Shown one piece after another: positions 1-8,397 of a stretch of DNA of 64,000 bases. The notes beneath the pieces are model-generated. The model had not been told where the DNA came from and did no database searches. It saw only the letters and a program-made list of their open reading frames with translations. The position numbers and the translations under genes were made by a program. Source of the stretch: Gammaproteobacteria bacterium. GTDB lineage: Bacteria; Pseudomonadota; Gammaproteobacteria; JACKNK01. Position 1 is the stretch's first letter; each line of letters starts with the position of its first letter. Location: the NCBI GenBank assembly GCA_024234955.1, contig JACKNK010000004.1, positions 124,001-188,000 on the forward strand, given 5' to 3'.

Positions 1-352
1 CCCGTACCTCGTTGTTGATCGGCAGTTTCCTGACCTTGCGGGACGACTCGATCCCCAGGTCCTCACCGCTGAAGACATCGGTGATTGCGTAACCGCCATC
101 GGCATCGACTGCCCAGACCAGTCGGTCGGTCTTCCTGTGCAGACGCAGGTTGCCGTCAAACAGGCCGTTCAGCAGGGCCTCGGCCTTGGGGTGGCCGGTC
201 GCGGCCAGGGCATCGATGCCCTGCGCCTTGAGCTCGAAATCGCTGTCCATGATCTGCGCGAAGGCGGCGTCCAGACCTGCATCACCGGTTTCAACCTCGG
301 CGGCGCAAAGCAGGCCGGGAAGCAGCAGGATCAGACACAGGACGAGGCGCAT
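1..352 (-). CDS. urtB: Urea ABC transporter permease UrtB, N-terminal part (cut by window edge)
   Basis: The reading frame opens at an ATG at 352-350 and runs off the window; 117 codons are visible. It begins with a hydrophobic signal-like stretch (MRLVLCLILLLPGLLCAAE) followed by a soluble segment with the phrase LKAQGIDALAATGHPKAEALLNGL, typical of the periplasmic HEAT-like extension that precedes the membrane domain of UrtB. The permease domain itself lies outside the window. It follows urtA on the same strand after a spacer that holds a REP hairpin, which is the usual urtAB order. UrtB together with UrtC would form the membrane channel for urea uptake. The family call rests on this N-terminal extension and on the urtA neighbour. 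Confidence 0.8.
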   Translation of the reverse strand, partial: MRLVLCLILLLPGLLCAAEVETGDAGLDAAFAQIMDSDFELKAQGIDALAATGHPKAEALLNGLFDGNLRLHRKTDRLVWAVDADGGYAITDVFSGEDLGIESSRKVRKLPINNEVR

Positions 353-381
353 TTAGGATTCCGTGCAGGGGATTTTCGTTC

Positions 382-446
382 CGTAGGAGCGGCTTCAGCC
401 GCGATCGGCAGCGATCGAAGGCAGATCGCGGCTGAAGCCGCTTACG
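382..446. repeat. REP-like hairpin, family A, between urtA and urtB
   Basis: An inverted repeat: GTAGGAGCGGCTTCAGCCGC on the left and its imperfect reverse complement GCGGCTGAAGCCGCTTAC on the right, about 25 bases apart. The same unit occurs at 23242-23311 and 38717-38780. Such hairpins are common in intergenic spacers of operons and may stabilise or attenuate the transcript between urtA and urtB. Confidence 0.75.
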
Positions 447-498
447 ATGGGTTGGCCGCGTGGGGTGGGCCGAATCGCCCACCTCACGCTTCAGGGGC

Positions 499-1791
499 TC
501 AGAAATTCTGGCCCGAACACTTGGCTGTCTTGACGTTGTAGTTGCCGCAGGACAACGGGGCGCGCCAATCGGAAATCAGGTCCTTGGAACCTGGCAGGAA
601 GTCCGACCAAGCGTCGCCGGCGACCAGACCGGAGGTCTTCCACACGACCTGGAACTGGCCATCGTCCTGGATTTCACCGATCAGCACCGGCTTGGTGATG
701 TGGTGGTTCGGCATCATCGCGCTGTAACCCCCGGTGAGGTTGGGCACGGCGACACCGATCAGGGCTTCGCCGACCTTGTCCGGATCGGTGGTGCCGGCCT
801 TCTCGACCGCCTTCACCCACATGTTGAAGCCGATGTAATGCGCTTCCATCGGGTCGTTGGAAACGCGCTTGTCGTTGCCGATGAAGCTCTGCCAGGCCTC
901 GATGAACTCATCGTTGGCCGGGGCATCGACGCTCATGAAGTAGTTCCATGCCGCGAGATGGCCGACCAGCGGCTTGGTGTCGATGCCGGAGAGCTCTTCT
1001 TCACCGACCGAGAACGCCACCACCGGGATGTCGGTCGCGGCGATGCCCTGGTTGCCCAGTTCCTTGTAGAACGGCACGTTGGCGTCGCCGTTGATGGTCG
1101 AGACCACGGCGGTCTTCTTGCCGGCGGAGCCGAACTTCTTGATGTCGGCGACGATCGACTGCCAGTCGGAATGCCCGAACGGCGTGTAGTTGATCAGGAT
1201 GTCTTCGGCAGCCACGCCCTTGGCCTTCAGATAGGCCTCGAGAATCTTGTTGGTGGTGCGCGGATAGACGTAGTCGGTACCGGCCAGGACCCAGCGGGTG
1301 ACGCCCTTGTCCATCAGGTAATCGACCGCCGGAATCGCCTGCTGGTTCGGCGCGGCACCGGTGTAGAACACATTCTTGGAGGATTCCTCACCCTCGTACT
1401 GCACCGGGTAGAAGAGCAGCGAGTCGAGCTCCTCGAACACCGGCAGTACCGACTTGCGGGAAACCGAAGTCCAGCAGCCGAACACGGCGGACACCTTGTC
1501 CTTGGCGATCAGCTCGCGCGCCTTCTCGGCGAACAGCGGCCAGTTGGAGGCGGGATCGACGACCACGGCCTCGAGCTTCTTGCCGAGCAGGCCACCCTTT
1601 TTGTTCTGCTCGTCGATGAGCATCAGCATGGTGTCCTTGAGGGTCGTCTCGGAGATCGCCATGGTCCCGGACAGGGAGTGCAGCACGCCGACCTTGATGG
1701 TGTCTTCCGCCTGCGCGGTGAGTGAAAGAGCCAGACCGCCGGCGGCGGCCATAACGAGGGAAAGCTGTCGAATCTTGGCGGCAAAGGCCAT
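499..1791 (-). CDS. urtA: Urea ABC transporter substrate-binding protein UrtA
   Basis: A periplasmic binding protein of 430 residues for the urea ABC transporter. The start at 1791 is chosen because AGGAGG lies seven bases upstream and the protein then opens with a signal peptide (KIRQLSLVMAAAGGLALSLTAQAED). The mature part starts with IKVGVLHSLSGTMAISE and shows the type 1 binding-protein features of the branched-chain amino acid/urea class (AVFGCWTSVSRKSVLPVFEE, LLFYPVQYEGEESS, NVFYTGAAPNQQ). The longer frame to 1887 has no ribosome site and is rejected. urtB follows on the same strand. An NtrC-type box and a sigma-54 match lie upstream, which fits induction by nitrogen limitation. Confidence 0.93.
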   Translation of the reverse strand: MAFAAKIRQLSLVMAAAGGLALSLTAQAEDTIKVGVLHSLSGTMAISETTLKDTMLMLIDEQNKKGGLLGKKLEAVVVDPASNWPLFAEKARELIAKDKVSAVFGCWTSVSRKSVLPVFEELDSLLFYPVQYEGEESSKNVFYTGAAPNQQAIPAVDYLMDKGVTRWVLAGTDYVYPRTTNKILEAYLKAKGVAAEDILINYTPFGHSDWQSIVADIKKFGSAGKKTAVVSTINGDANVPFYKELGNQGIAATDIPVVAFSVGEEELSGIDTKPLVGHLAAWNYFMSVDAPANDEFIEAWQSFIGNDKRVSNDPMEAHYIGFNMWVKAVEKAGTTDPDKVGEALIGVAVPNLTGGYSAMMPNHHITKPVLIGEIQDDGQFQVVWKTSGLVAGDAWSDFLPGSKDLISDWRAPLSCGNYNVKTAKCSGQNF

Positions 1792-1860
1792 GGAACATCC
1801 TCCTGAGTGCATGGATCGCAGAGTGGTGCGACAGGCTCCGTCGAACCACGGCGGGGCAAC

Positions 1861-1876
1861 TGCAAACCCGAGGCCA
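1861..1876 (-). promoter_or_regulatory. Candidate sigma-54 promoter of urtA
   Basis: Read on the minus strand the site is TGGCCTCGGGTTTGCA: TGGC and TTGCA match the -24 and -12 elements with the required ten bases between GG and GC; the three bases after TGGC deviate from consensus. The start of transcription would be near 1850, giving a leader of about 60 bases. The NtrC-type box lies about 118 bases further upstream. Confidence 0.5.
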
Positions 1877-1985
1877 GGGCGCGCCAAAGCACAAGGAAAC
1901 AGTGAGTTACCGACGTTTTCCCAGATCTCCGGCTACCTTTTTTCAAACCGTTTCGCCCTTTGGATGGGCGCTTGCACCCCGAAGC

Positions 1986-2000
1986 GCACCATGTTGGTGC
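1986..2000. promoter_or_regulatory. NtrC-type binding site upstream of urtA
   Basis: The perfect inverted repeat GCACCA-TGT-TGGTGC matches the known NtrC (GlnG) enhancer consensus TGCACC-N5-GGTGCA. It lies about 140 bases upstream of the predicted urtA start, a normal enhancer position. The rest of the 1792-2203 spacer shows no gene. Confidence 0.6.
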
Positions 2001-2203
2001 TTCGTTACCCACCAAGTCGCGCGCGTTTCATTCCGGTGCATTCACCGCATTCCCCAGCACCACGGTCGGGCGGGACAGTCCTTGCCGTGACGACGCCCCG
2101 CCATGCGCCCCCGCATGGCATGGCGGATCTCATCGCAATGGCATGCAAGTTGACTCAACAGGGGCATTAACGCGGTGATCCGCGCCGATTGAACGGTCCT
2201 GAT

Positions 2204-3787
2204 ATGAGCAGTCTTCATGGCGCACCAAGGCGGCCCGTGGTGCTGATGATTCTCGATGGATTCGGGGTCAACCCCGGTCGCATCAACAATGCGGTCGCCC
2301 AGGCCAGAACCCCCAATCTGGACACCTATTTCTCCCGGTACTCCCATACCACCCTGCATGCATCCGGTCCGGCGGTCGGTCTGCCCGACGGCCAGATGGG
2401 CAATTCCGAGGTCGGTCACCTCACCCTGGGCTGTGGGAGCATCATCCGCCAGGACATCGTGCGCATCGACGACGCCATCGCCAATGGCGAGTTCTGGAAC
2501 AACGCGGCGCTGCACGACGCCGTTATACATGCCAAGGAGGGCAAGCGCCCGCTGCATCTGTTCGGTCTGGTCTCGGATGGCGGGGTCCATAGCAGCCTGG
2601 AACATCTCAAGGCGCTGATCCGTTTCTGCAAACGCTATGCCGTCAAACCCCTGCTGCATATGTTCACCGATGGGCGCGACACCGGTCCACGTACTGCCCT
2701 GGAATACGTGCATGCGATCGAACCGTCATTGCACGAAGCCGGCGGACTCATTGCGAGCATCATCGGTCGTTATTACGCGATGGACCGGGATCATCGCTGG
2801 GAGCGGACCGAATTGGCCTGGCGCGCCCTGGTGCATGGCAAAGGTCAGAACGCGGCGACAGCGGAAGGCGCCATCCGTGCCGCGTATGCAGCCGGCGATA
2901 CCGACGAGTTCATCCGCCCCATCCTGTTACCGGGTTTCCAGCGCATCCTGAACGATGACGCCGCGTTTTCCTTCAACTTCCGCAAAGATCGACCGAAGCA
3001 GATCTGCGCCGCGCTCGCGGACCCGGCGTTCAGCGGTTTCGATCGCGGCGAGGCGCCCCTGGCCCGTCTCACCTGCATGATGAATTACGACGCCGCTTTC
3101 AACTTCCCCTACGCCTTCGAGCCCGAGAAACCGGTCGTCACCCTTGGCCAGACTGTCAGTTCGCACGGACTGCGGCAGTTTCATTGCGCCGAGACCGAGA
3201 AATACCCGCACGTCACCTTCTTCTTCAACGGTCAGCGCAACGTGCCCTACACCGGTGAGACCCAGTTGGTGATCCCGTCTCCCAAGGTGGCCACCTACGA
3301 TCAACAGCCGGAAATGAGCGCGAAAGCCGTCGCCGATGCGGTCATCGATGCCATCGCCAGCGATCGCCACGCGTTTATCCTGGTCAACTTCGCCAACGGC
3401 GACATGGTCGGACACACCGCCGTCGCCGCCGCCGTGATCGAAGCCGTGGAAACCCTGGATCGCGAAGCCGGTCGGGTTCTCGACGCCGCCGTTGCGGCAG
3501 ATTATTCCGTCATCGTGACGGCGGATCACGGCAACTGCGAAGAGCTGATCGACCCCCACAGCGACGAGCCGCACACCCAGCACACCGTCTATCCCGTGCC
3601 CTGCATCGTCATCGACGAGCAGGACTGGCAACTCTCCTGCGTGGGCGGTCTTGCCAACATCGCCCCGACCGTTCTGCAGCTCATGGGCCTGCGGCAACCG
3701 GAAGCCATGACCGGAAAATCCCTGCTTCTCAAGCCCCTGAACGTCCGCAACCGGATCGATATGCACCGTTTCCAGAGCGCGGCGTGA
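2204..3787 (+). CDS. gpmI: 2,3-bisphosphoglycerate-independent phosphoglycerate mutase
   Basis: This 527-residue cytosolic enzyme interconverts 3- and 2-phosphoglycerate in glycolysis and gluconeogenesis and needs two metal ions, usually manganese. Visible alkaline-phosphatase-superfamily motifs are VLMILDGFGVN near the start, the catalytic-serine loop PDGQMGNSEVGHLTLG, FTDGRDTGPR, the FNFRKDRPKQ segment, FANGDMVGHT and TADHGNCEEL. Length is normal for the family. The ATG at 2204 is preferred over a TTG fifteen bases upstream. It stands alone between the urt promoter region and a convergent RNA methyltransferase gene; a run of nine C follows the stop. Confidence 0.96.
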   Translation: MSSLHGAPRRPVVLMILDGFGVNPGRINNAVAQARTPNLDTYFSRYSHTTLHASGPAVGLPDGQMGNSEVGHLTLGCGSIIRQDIVRIDDAIANGEFWNNAALHDAVIHAKEGKRPLHLFGLVSDGGVHSSLEHLKALIRFCKRYAVKPLLHMFTDGRDTGPRTALEYVHAIEPSLHEAGGLIASIIGRYYAMDRDHRWERTELAWRALVHGKGQNAATAEGAIRAAYAAGDTDEFIRPILLPGFQRILNDDAAFSFNFRKDRPKQICAALADPAFSGFDRGEAPLARLTCMMNYDAAFNFPYAFEPEKPVVTLGQTVSSHGLRQFHCAETEKYPHVTFFFNGQRNVPYTGETQLVIPSPKVATYDQQPEMSAKAVADAVIDAIASDRHAFILVNFANGDMVGHTAVAAAVIEAVETLDREAGRVLDAAVAADYSVIVTADHGNCEELIDPHSDEPHTQHTVYPVPCIVIDEQDWQLSCVGGLANIAPTVLQLMGLRQPEAMTGKSLLLKPLNVRNRIDMHRFQSAA

Positions 3788-3833
3788 TGCCCCCCCCCGC
3801 GCGCCCCCGAACCCCGCGCTCCAACCCGCTCCG

Positions 3834-4337
3834 TCAGGCTATCCGCGTCCGGTTGTTCACATCCCGGCTTCGGCGGATCAGCGCATCCCCCGTCGCCAAG
3901 GTCCGCAATTTCACCTCCCGGTCATAAAGCACCACGTTGACCGACGCGGCGAGATTCAGGCAACCGATCGTGGGGATATACACCACCGAATCAGCGGCAT
4001 CGATGTACGCCTGAGGCAAGGTCCCATCCTCTGGACCGAACAGGTAAAACGCCTGATCCGGGTGCACGAAGTCCGGCAGTGCCACTGCCCCGAGCACCAA
4101 TTCGACACAGACCAGACGGGCGTCCTTTGCGGCATCGAGAAAATCGTCGGTCTTGTTCAACGCGATGCGCTGCCGGGCATTCTTCGTATCCGTCTGGAAC
4201 TTCTCCGCGCGCTCAAACCGTCCGCCACTGAAATAGACGGCGTCGGCGGCAAAGCAGCCGGCGGCACGCATGATCGCCCCAACATTGGTGGGGCTCTTGG
4301 GGTTCACCAGGCCAATTTTCACACAGCGCTGCGTCAT
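3834..4337 (-). CDS. SPOUT (TrmH/SpoU) family RNA methyltransferase
   Basis: A 167-residue protein with the SPOUT knot motifs in order: NPKSPTNVGAIMRAAGCF (motif 1), FYLFGPEDGTL (motif 2) and YIPTIGCLNLAASVNVVLYD (motif 3). Such enzymes 2'-O-methylate a ribose in tRNA or rRNA using S-adenosylmethionine. The size resembles the short TrmL type, but the exact target cannot be read from sequence, so no symbol is given. It is convergent with gpmI and divergent from the rhlE-type gene; the spacer to the latter is about 290 bases and shows no obvious gene. Confidence 0.88.
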   Translation of the reverse strand: MTQRCVKIGLVNPKSPTNVGAIMRAAGCFAADAVYFSGGRFERAEKFQTDTKNARQRIALNKTDDFLDAAKDARLVCVELVLGAVALPDFVHPDQAFYLFGPEDGTLPQAYIDAADSVVYIPTIGCLNLAASVNVVLYDREVKLRTLATGDALIRRSRDVNNRTRIA

Positions 4338-4624
4338 GTCTTAACCGATACGGATGCCCCAAAACGGGTTCCTGTGAGTGTCAACACTACACCGGCTTTG
4401 CGGGATCACCCGCATGGGGGGCCATGCCGGGATTCTCGCGATATAAGCGGATTCTGATGATTTCACTGGCCAATTTCCTCGGCAGGCCCTAAAGTCCGCG
4501 CCATCTCGCCGCCTTGCGGACAGCGCGAGGTGTCTCGCGGTGTCTCCGGCCTCTCGGCCGCCTCGATTTCTTTTCTGGTCCGCTCCTCCTCCGTCGCCTT
4601 GACGGACGTCTCCCTGGAGCATTC

Positions 4625-5911
4625 ATGTCTTTTGAAAACCTCGGCCTCAAGGCCGAATTGCTGCGTGCTATTGCCGCGCAGGGCTATACCTCGCCGACCC
4701 CGATCCAGACCCAGGCCATTCCGGTCGTGCTTGAAGGGCACGACGTGCTCGCGGGCGCGCAGACCGGCACCGGCAAGACGGCCGCGTTCACCTTGCCCTT
4801 GCTGCAGTTGCTCGATGATGGCACTGGCGGGCACCGCCACCCGCGCGCGTTGATCCTGACCCCGACGCGCGAACTCGCGGCGCAGGTGGCGGAAAGTGTC
4901 GCGACCTATGGCAGCCATCTGAAACTGCGTCACGCAGTCGTGTTCGGCGGCGTCGGCATCAACCCGCAGATCGACAAGCTGCGTCGTGGCGTGGACATCC
5001 TCGTGGCCACGCCCGGTCGCCTGCTGGATCTGGCCAACCAGCGCGCCGTCGATCTCCGGCACGTCCAGGTCCTGGTCCTTGATGAGGCCGATCGCATGCT
5101 CGACATGGGCTTCATCCATGACATCCGCAAGGTGCTCGCATTGTTGCCCGGTCGCCGTCAGAACCTGCTGTTCTCGGCGACGTACTCGGATGAAATCAAG
5201 CGTCTCGCCGACAAACTGCTGCGCGAACCGGTACTGATCGAGGTCGCACGCCGCAACACCACCGCCGAGACCGTCACCCAGGCCGCCTATCGCGTGGACC
5301 GCAAGCGCAAGCGCGAATTGCTCGCCAGCCTGATCCTCAAAGGTGACTGGCATCAGGTGCTGGTATTCACCCGTACCAAGCACGGTGCCAACCGGCTCGC
5401 CGAGCAACTCGAAAAGGATGGCATCACCACGGCTGCGATCCACGGCAACAAGAGCCAGAGCGCCCGCACCAACGCCCTCGCCGGCTTCAAGAGCGGCCAG
5501 ATCCAGGCGCTGATCGCGACCGACATCGCCGCCCGTGGCCTGGACATCGATCGCCTCCCGCACGTCGTCAACTACGAGTTGCCGAACGTGCCGGAGGATT
5601 ATGTTCATCGCATCGGGCGCACCGGTCGCGCCGGTGAAAACGGGGTGGCACTGTCGTTGGTGAGCGGTGACGAGGTGGCCTATGTCAAAGGCATCGAACG
5701 TCTGCTCAAGCGCGCCCTGCCGATGGAGATCGTGGCGGGATTCGAGCCGACCGGTGACGACGGCCCCATCGAGGATCGCCCGCCACGGCCCGGCAACGGG
5801 CGCGGTCGCCCGGGTCAGGGACACAACCGGAACCGTCCCGGACATCAGGACAAAGCGGGAAACCGCAAGCCTCGGAATGCCAATCGTTCCCGCACCGCAC
5901 CATCACGTTGA
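4625..5911 (+). CDS. rhlE: DEAD-box RNA helicase, RhlE type
   Basis: An ATP-dependent RNA helicase of 428 residues. All core motifs are present: Q motif [12 protein letters not shown], motif I AQTGTGKT, Ia [10 protein letters not shown], motif II DEAD, motif III SAT, motif V ARGLDI and motif [10 protein letters not shown]. The C-terminal tail after about residue 385 is rich in Arg, Gly, Asn and Pro, typical of RhlE and likely to bind RNA. The start at 4625 follows a GGAG ribosome site and gives the canonical MSFENLGL opening; the upstream extension is rejected. RhlE proteins act in rRNA maturation and RNA decay. A 10-bp hairpin follows the stop. Confidence 0.92.
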   Translation: MSFENLGLKAELLRAIAAQGYTSPTPIQTQAIPVVLEGHDVLAGAQTGTGKTAAFTLPLLQLLDDGTGGHRHPRALILTPTRELAAQVAESVATYGSHLKLRHAVVFGGVGINPQIDKLRRGVDILVATPGRLLDLANQRAVDLRHVQVLVLDEADRMLDMGFIHDIRKVLALLPGRRQNLLFSATYSDEIKRLADKLLREPVLIEVARRNTTAETVTQAAYRVDRKRKRELLASLILKGDWHQVLVFTRTKHGANRLAEQLEKDGITTAAIHGNKSQSARTNALAGFKSGQIQALIATDIAARGLDIDRLPHVVNYELPNVPEDYVHRIGRTGRAGENGVALSLVSGDEVAYVKGIERLLKRALPMEIVAGFEPTGDDGPIEDRPPRPGNGRGRPGQGHNRNRPGHQDKAGNRKPRNANRSRTAPSR

Positions 5912-5929
5912 GTCGTTTTCGATGTAACC

Positions 5930-5952
5930 GCCGCACCCGTTGCGGGTGCGGC
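5930..5952 (+). terminator. Hairpin after rhlE
   Basis: A perfect 10-bp stem GCCGCACCCG / CGGGTGCGGC with a three-base loop lies 18 bases after the rhlE stop. The following bases (gtccctt) form only a weak T tract, so it may act as a terminator or as a 3' stabiliser. Confidence 0.5.
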
Positions 5953-6023
5953 GTCCCTTCGGGATCGACGCCAGTCGCGTGTTCCGCTGAGCGCGTTAAG
6001 CAGGGTGCAGGCAGAGACGGGAT

Positions 6024-7037
6024 TTACCGCTTGCGACGAAGACGACCGGCCACGGCACCCGCCAGCAACAGTGCGATTCCGGACGGTGCCGGCACCGCCG
6101 TTTCCATCGCATCGATGTTGTCGCTGGCATTCAAGCCCAGTTGTTCAGCGCTGTAGGCAAGGCTGAAACTGCCATCGAACGTGGTCACGAACACATCGGC
6201 AGCGGAATAACCGTATACCAGCACGCTGGTTGAATTACGGCTCAGCGAGAACATCGCCCAGCCTTCGGCGACATTCAGGGCCAAGGCATCGATGTCATCG
6301 CCACTGAGCAGACCGATGTCGGTGATGCCGGTTTTATACACATCCGACACGCCATCTGCCGCACTGAAGAAAATGTCCGATCCCCCGGCGGACGACCAAT
6401 ACAGTTCCGGGGACACGGCTTCCGACAGATCCGAGGTATTCCATATCGGGCCATCGAACATGTCGATGGCATCGACGTTATCCGCCTTGCCCAGCGGTGA
6501 ACCCGCCGCTTCCAGGAGACCCAGCGAAGCGGCGGAATAGGCCTGCGTATTGTTTCCGGTGAGATCGACCTCGAAACGGAAAACATCGCCAGCCACATCG
6601 CCCACGGCATCCTGCGCGGCCACGGCAGTACCGGCGGCACCGGTCGAAGTTCGATCGACGGAGAAGAAAATCTTTGGTCGCAGCAACGACGCCGACGCGG
6701 TATCGATGCGGGCATCGTTACCGGAGGAGATCGCATTCACATCGACGATGGCATTGGTAAAACCGCTAAGCCCGATTGCCTCGGCCGTAACGTCGGCACT
6801 GTTGTTGCCGTTACCGGTACTCTGATAAACCGTGTTGTGCTGGGCGTTGTTTCCGGAATCCAGTCGAACCTGCGAACCCAATACCGCATACGCCGTATCC
6901 GACACGGAAAACAGCACCGCCTGGGCCGGCGCCACAAGCCCTAACATCATGCTGACCGTCATGGCCAGCGCACGCACGCCGGTGCGCGTGGTGCGGACCA
7001 CGGCAGTAACGCGGAAGCGATGCGACGGGGCTGTCAT
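6024..7037 (-). CDS. PEP-CTERM-like exported protein
   Basis: A secreted protein of 337 residues with an N-terminal hydrophobic segment (ALAMTVSMMLGLVAPAQA) and a C-terminal sorting signal: VPAPSGIALLLAGAVAGRLRRKR, that is a short Pro motif, a membrane segment and a basic end. This tripartite tail is what exosortase (XrtA) recognises before cleavage. The middle part is rich in Ser, Asn, Asp and Gly and has no recognised domain; two segments resemble each other (YSAASLGLLEAAGSPLGKADNVDAIDM and YSAEQLGLNASDNIDAMET), suggesting an internal repeat. A good sigma-54 promoter match lies about 150 bases upstream. Later ATG codons at residues 26 or 30 are possible starts. Confidence 0.8.
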   Translation of the reverse strand: MTAPSHRFRVTAVVRTTRTGVRALAMTVSMMLGLVAPAQAVLFSVSDTAYAVLGSQVRLDSGNNAQHNTVYQSTGNGNNSADVTAEAIGLSGFTNAIVDVNAISSGNDARIDTASASLLRPKIFFSVDRTSTGAAGTAVAAQDAVGDVAGDVFRFEVDLTGNNTQAYSAASLGLLEAAGSPLGKADNVDAIDMFDGPIWNTSDLSEAVSPELYWSSAGGSDIFFSAADGVSDVYKTGITDIGLLSGDDIDALALNVAEGWAMFSLSRNSTSVLVYGYSAADVFVTTFDGSFSLAYSAEQLGLNASDNIDAMETAVPAPSGIALLLAGAVAGRLRRKR

Positions 7038-7188
7038 GAGGAAGATGAGTCGTTGCCAGGTGATTTTCGCGTTATTGGGCCAAGATGGAACGCCCTGAAA
7101 CAGCGGCTACACCCGGATAGATGAGGGTCGTTGACGACTCGCAACGAGTGATAACTTTTCCGGATGCTCCTAACTTCCGGATAAGTTA

Positions 7189-7204
7189 GGCAATATTCGG
7201 ACCA
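7189..7204 (-). promoter_or_regulatory. Candidate sigma-54 promoter of the PEP-CTERM gene at 6024-7037
   Basis: Minus-strand sequence TGGTCCGAATATTGCC: TGG, CG and TTGC match the -24/-12 consensus with exact GG-N10-GC spacing. The predicted start lies near 7178, giving a leader of about 140 bases. An 8-bp inverted repeat (CCTAACTT / AAGTTAGG, 7169-7190) sits at the start region. Confidence 0.5.
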
Positions 7205-7410
7205 GGCCACCTTCCCTTAATCGATTTTCCGATCCATTTCCTGGAATCATGAGGACTAACCAGCTCGGGACCGGCTTCCAACTCACTTACGTTCTCGTCC
7301 GTGCAAACCCGTACCCGCGAAATCAGCGGATTTTTTCTGCCAAGGTTGTCATGACATTGGCAGTGTTGCCCCTCAGCGGCGACCCAAGGGCCACCACCGC
7401 TTGCGATGGT

Positions 7411-7427
7411 GTTGCGCATCACGCAAC
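7411..7427. promoter_or_regulatory. Upstream activator palindrome GTTGCG-N5-CGCAAC
   Basis: The sequence GTTGCGCATCACGCAAC is a 6-5-6 inverted repeat. The same arms occur at 30394-30410 upstream of fccA. Its edge lies 56 bases from the -24 element of the promoter at 7483. It is a candidate enhancer for the sigma-54 activator encoded at 29023-30366. Confidence 0.5.
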
Positions 7428-7463
7428 ATCGAAGGACACTGAAAATCCGGATTAACTCTTGAA

Positions 7464-7476
7464 TATCAACTTGTTA
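7464..7476 (+). promoter_or_regulatory. IHF-like site
   Basis: TATCAACTTGTTA fits the IHF consensus WATCAA-N4-TTR without mismatch and lies between the activator palindrome and the -24/-12 promoter, where IHF usually bends DNA in sigma-54 systems. Confidence 0.45.
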
Positions 7477-7482
7477 CAAATC

Positions 7483-7498
7483 TGGTTCAGATCGTGCG
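7483..7498 (+). promoter_or_regulatory. Candidate sigma-54 promoter of the Met-rich gene
   Basis: TGGTTCAGATCGTGCG keeps TGG at -24, TGC at -12 and exact GG-N10-GC spacing; the intervening consensus bases are only partly matched. The predicted start is near 7509, 22 bases before the ATG at 7532. The spacer 7038-7531 holds this promoter and a divergent one, and no gene. Confidence 0.45.
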
Positions 7499-7531
7499 TA
7501 AGGCCCGCTCTCACGACTGGAATCTTTCCCG

Positions 7532-8044
7532 ATGACAACACCCACCAGTGAATCAACTCCGAATACACAGCGACGCTGGATGCCCTGGTTGATCGCGATC
7601 GCGCTGCTGGGCGCCGGCTTCGGCTTCTACGGCATGGGCATATTCATGTACAACATGGGCAGGGACATGAGCACCATGACCGCATCGGTCGTCCAGATGG
7701 GCAAGGACGTCTCCACCATGTCCGGCAACATGAGCAACATGTCCGCGAACATGAACGACATGGCGCGCAGCATGGTCGAAGGCCAGGCCGCGATGGGTTC
7801 GGACTTCGAGCGAGTCCGTGTCGGGGTGGAATACATGGCCACCAAGGTTGCCGACATGGCCAGCGGCATGGGCAACATGAGCACCGACATGCACGATCTG
7901 AACACGCACATCGCGCAGATGAATCAATCGATGTCCGACATGAACCAATCGATGATGCACATGACCGGCTCCATGGGCCGGATGAACAACGACATCAACA
8001 AATTCACCCGCCCGGAAAGCATCATGATGCCGTTCATGCGCTGA
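7532..8044 (+). CDS. Methionine-rich membrane-anchored coiled-coil protein, unknown function
   Basis: A 170-residue protein with a short cytoplasmic N terminus, one transmembrane helix (WLIAIALLGAGFGFYGMGIFMY, about residues 18-38) and a long outer part with about 35 Met residues. Met recurs every three or four positions (MSTMSGNMSNMSANMNDMARSM), which fits a long amphipathic helix or coiled coil with a Met face. I do not recognise a family. Met arrays can bind Cu(I), but that is only an inference here. An EF-hand protein gene follows after 34 bases, probably in the same transcript. A candidate sigma-54 promoter, IHF site and activator palindrome lie upstream. Confidence 0.75.
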   Translation: MTTPTSESTPNTQRRWMPWLIAIALLGAGFGFYGMGIFMYNMGRDMSTMTASVVQMGKDVSTMSGNMSNMSANMNDMARSMVEGQAAMGSDFERVRVGVEYMATKVADMASGMGNMSTDMHDLNTHIAQMNQSMSDMNQSMMHMTGSMGRMNNDINKFTRPESIMMPFMR

Positions 8045-8078
8045 CCGCCCTGCCCACCCGCCATCCGGAGTCCGCTTA

Positions 8079-8354
8079 ATGAAAAGTCGCTATTTGTCGA
8101 TCGCCATCCTGTTGCTGAGCACAACCGCCCTGGCCCAACCATCCCAGGGCATGCCCGATATTGGCGCGATGTTTTTGCGTCAGTTCGATGCCGACAACGA
8201 TGGCAAGGTCACCCGGGACGAATTCATCAAACCGAGCGAGGCCCAGTTCGAGCGCATGGACAGCAACCACGACGGCGCCGTGGATGCCTCGGAACTAGAG
8301 GCCCTGAAGGTCGAGATGATGCAGCGCATGCAACAGCGCACCAGCCATCAATAG
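8079..8354 (+). CDS. Small periplasmic EF-hand protein
   Basis: A 91-residue protein with a signal peptide (YLSIAILLLSTTALAQ) and two EF-hand calcium-binding loops: DADNDGKVTRDEF and DSNHDGAVDASEL, both with acidic residues at positions 1, 3, 5 and 12. It ends in a Met/Gln-rich helix. The likely role is calcium binding in the periplasm. It follows the Met-rich gene closely and both proteins are exported and Met-rich, so a joint function is plausible but unproven. Proteins with this layout are widespread and mostly uncharacterised. Confidence 0.82.
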   Translation: MKSRYLSIAILLLSTTALAQPSQGMPDIGAMFLRQFDADNDGKVTRDEFIKPSEAQFERMDSNHDGAVDASELEALKVEMMQRMQQRTSHQ

Positions 8355-8397
8355 CCGCGAATTGGGCCAAAGACCGGCCCACTGGTCCCACTCGGCG

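Noticed and set aside
460..1725. Long open frame on the plus strand opposite urtA (421 codons)
   Set aside because: It is the antisense shadow of urtA, rich in low-information residues, with no ribosome site and no recognisable motif; GC-rich genes often give such frames.
3790..3798. Run of nine C after gpmI as a phase-variation tract
   Set aside because: It lies after the stop codon, between convergent genes, where length change would have no evident effect.
4463..5845. 460-codon frame opposite the RhlE-type helicase
   Set aside because: Antisense shadow; all helicase motifs are on the plus strand.
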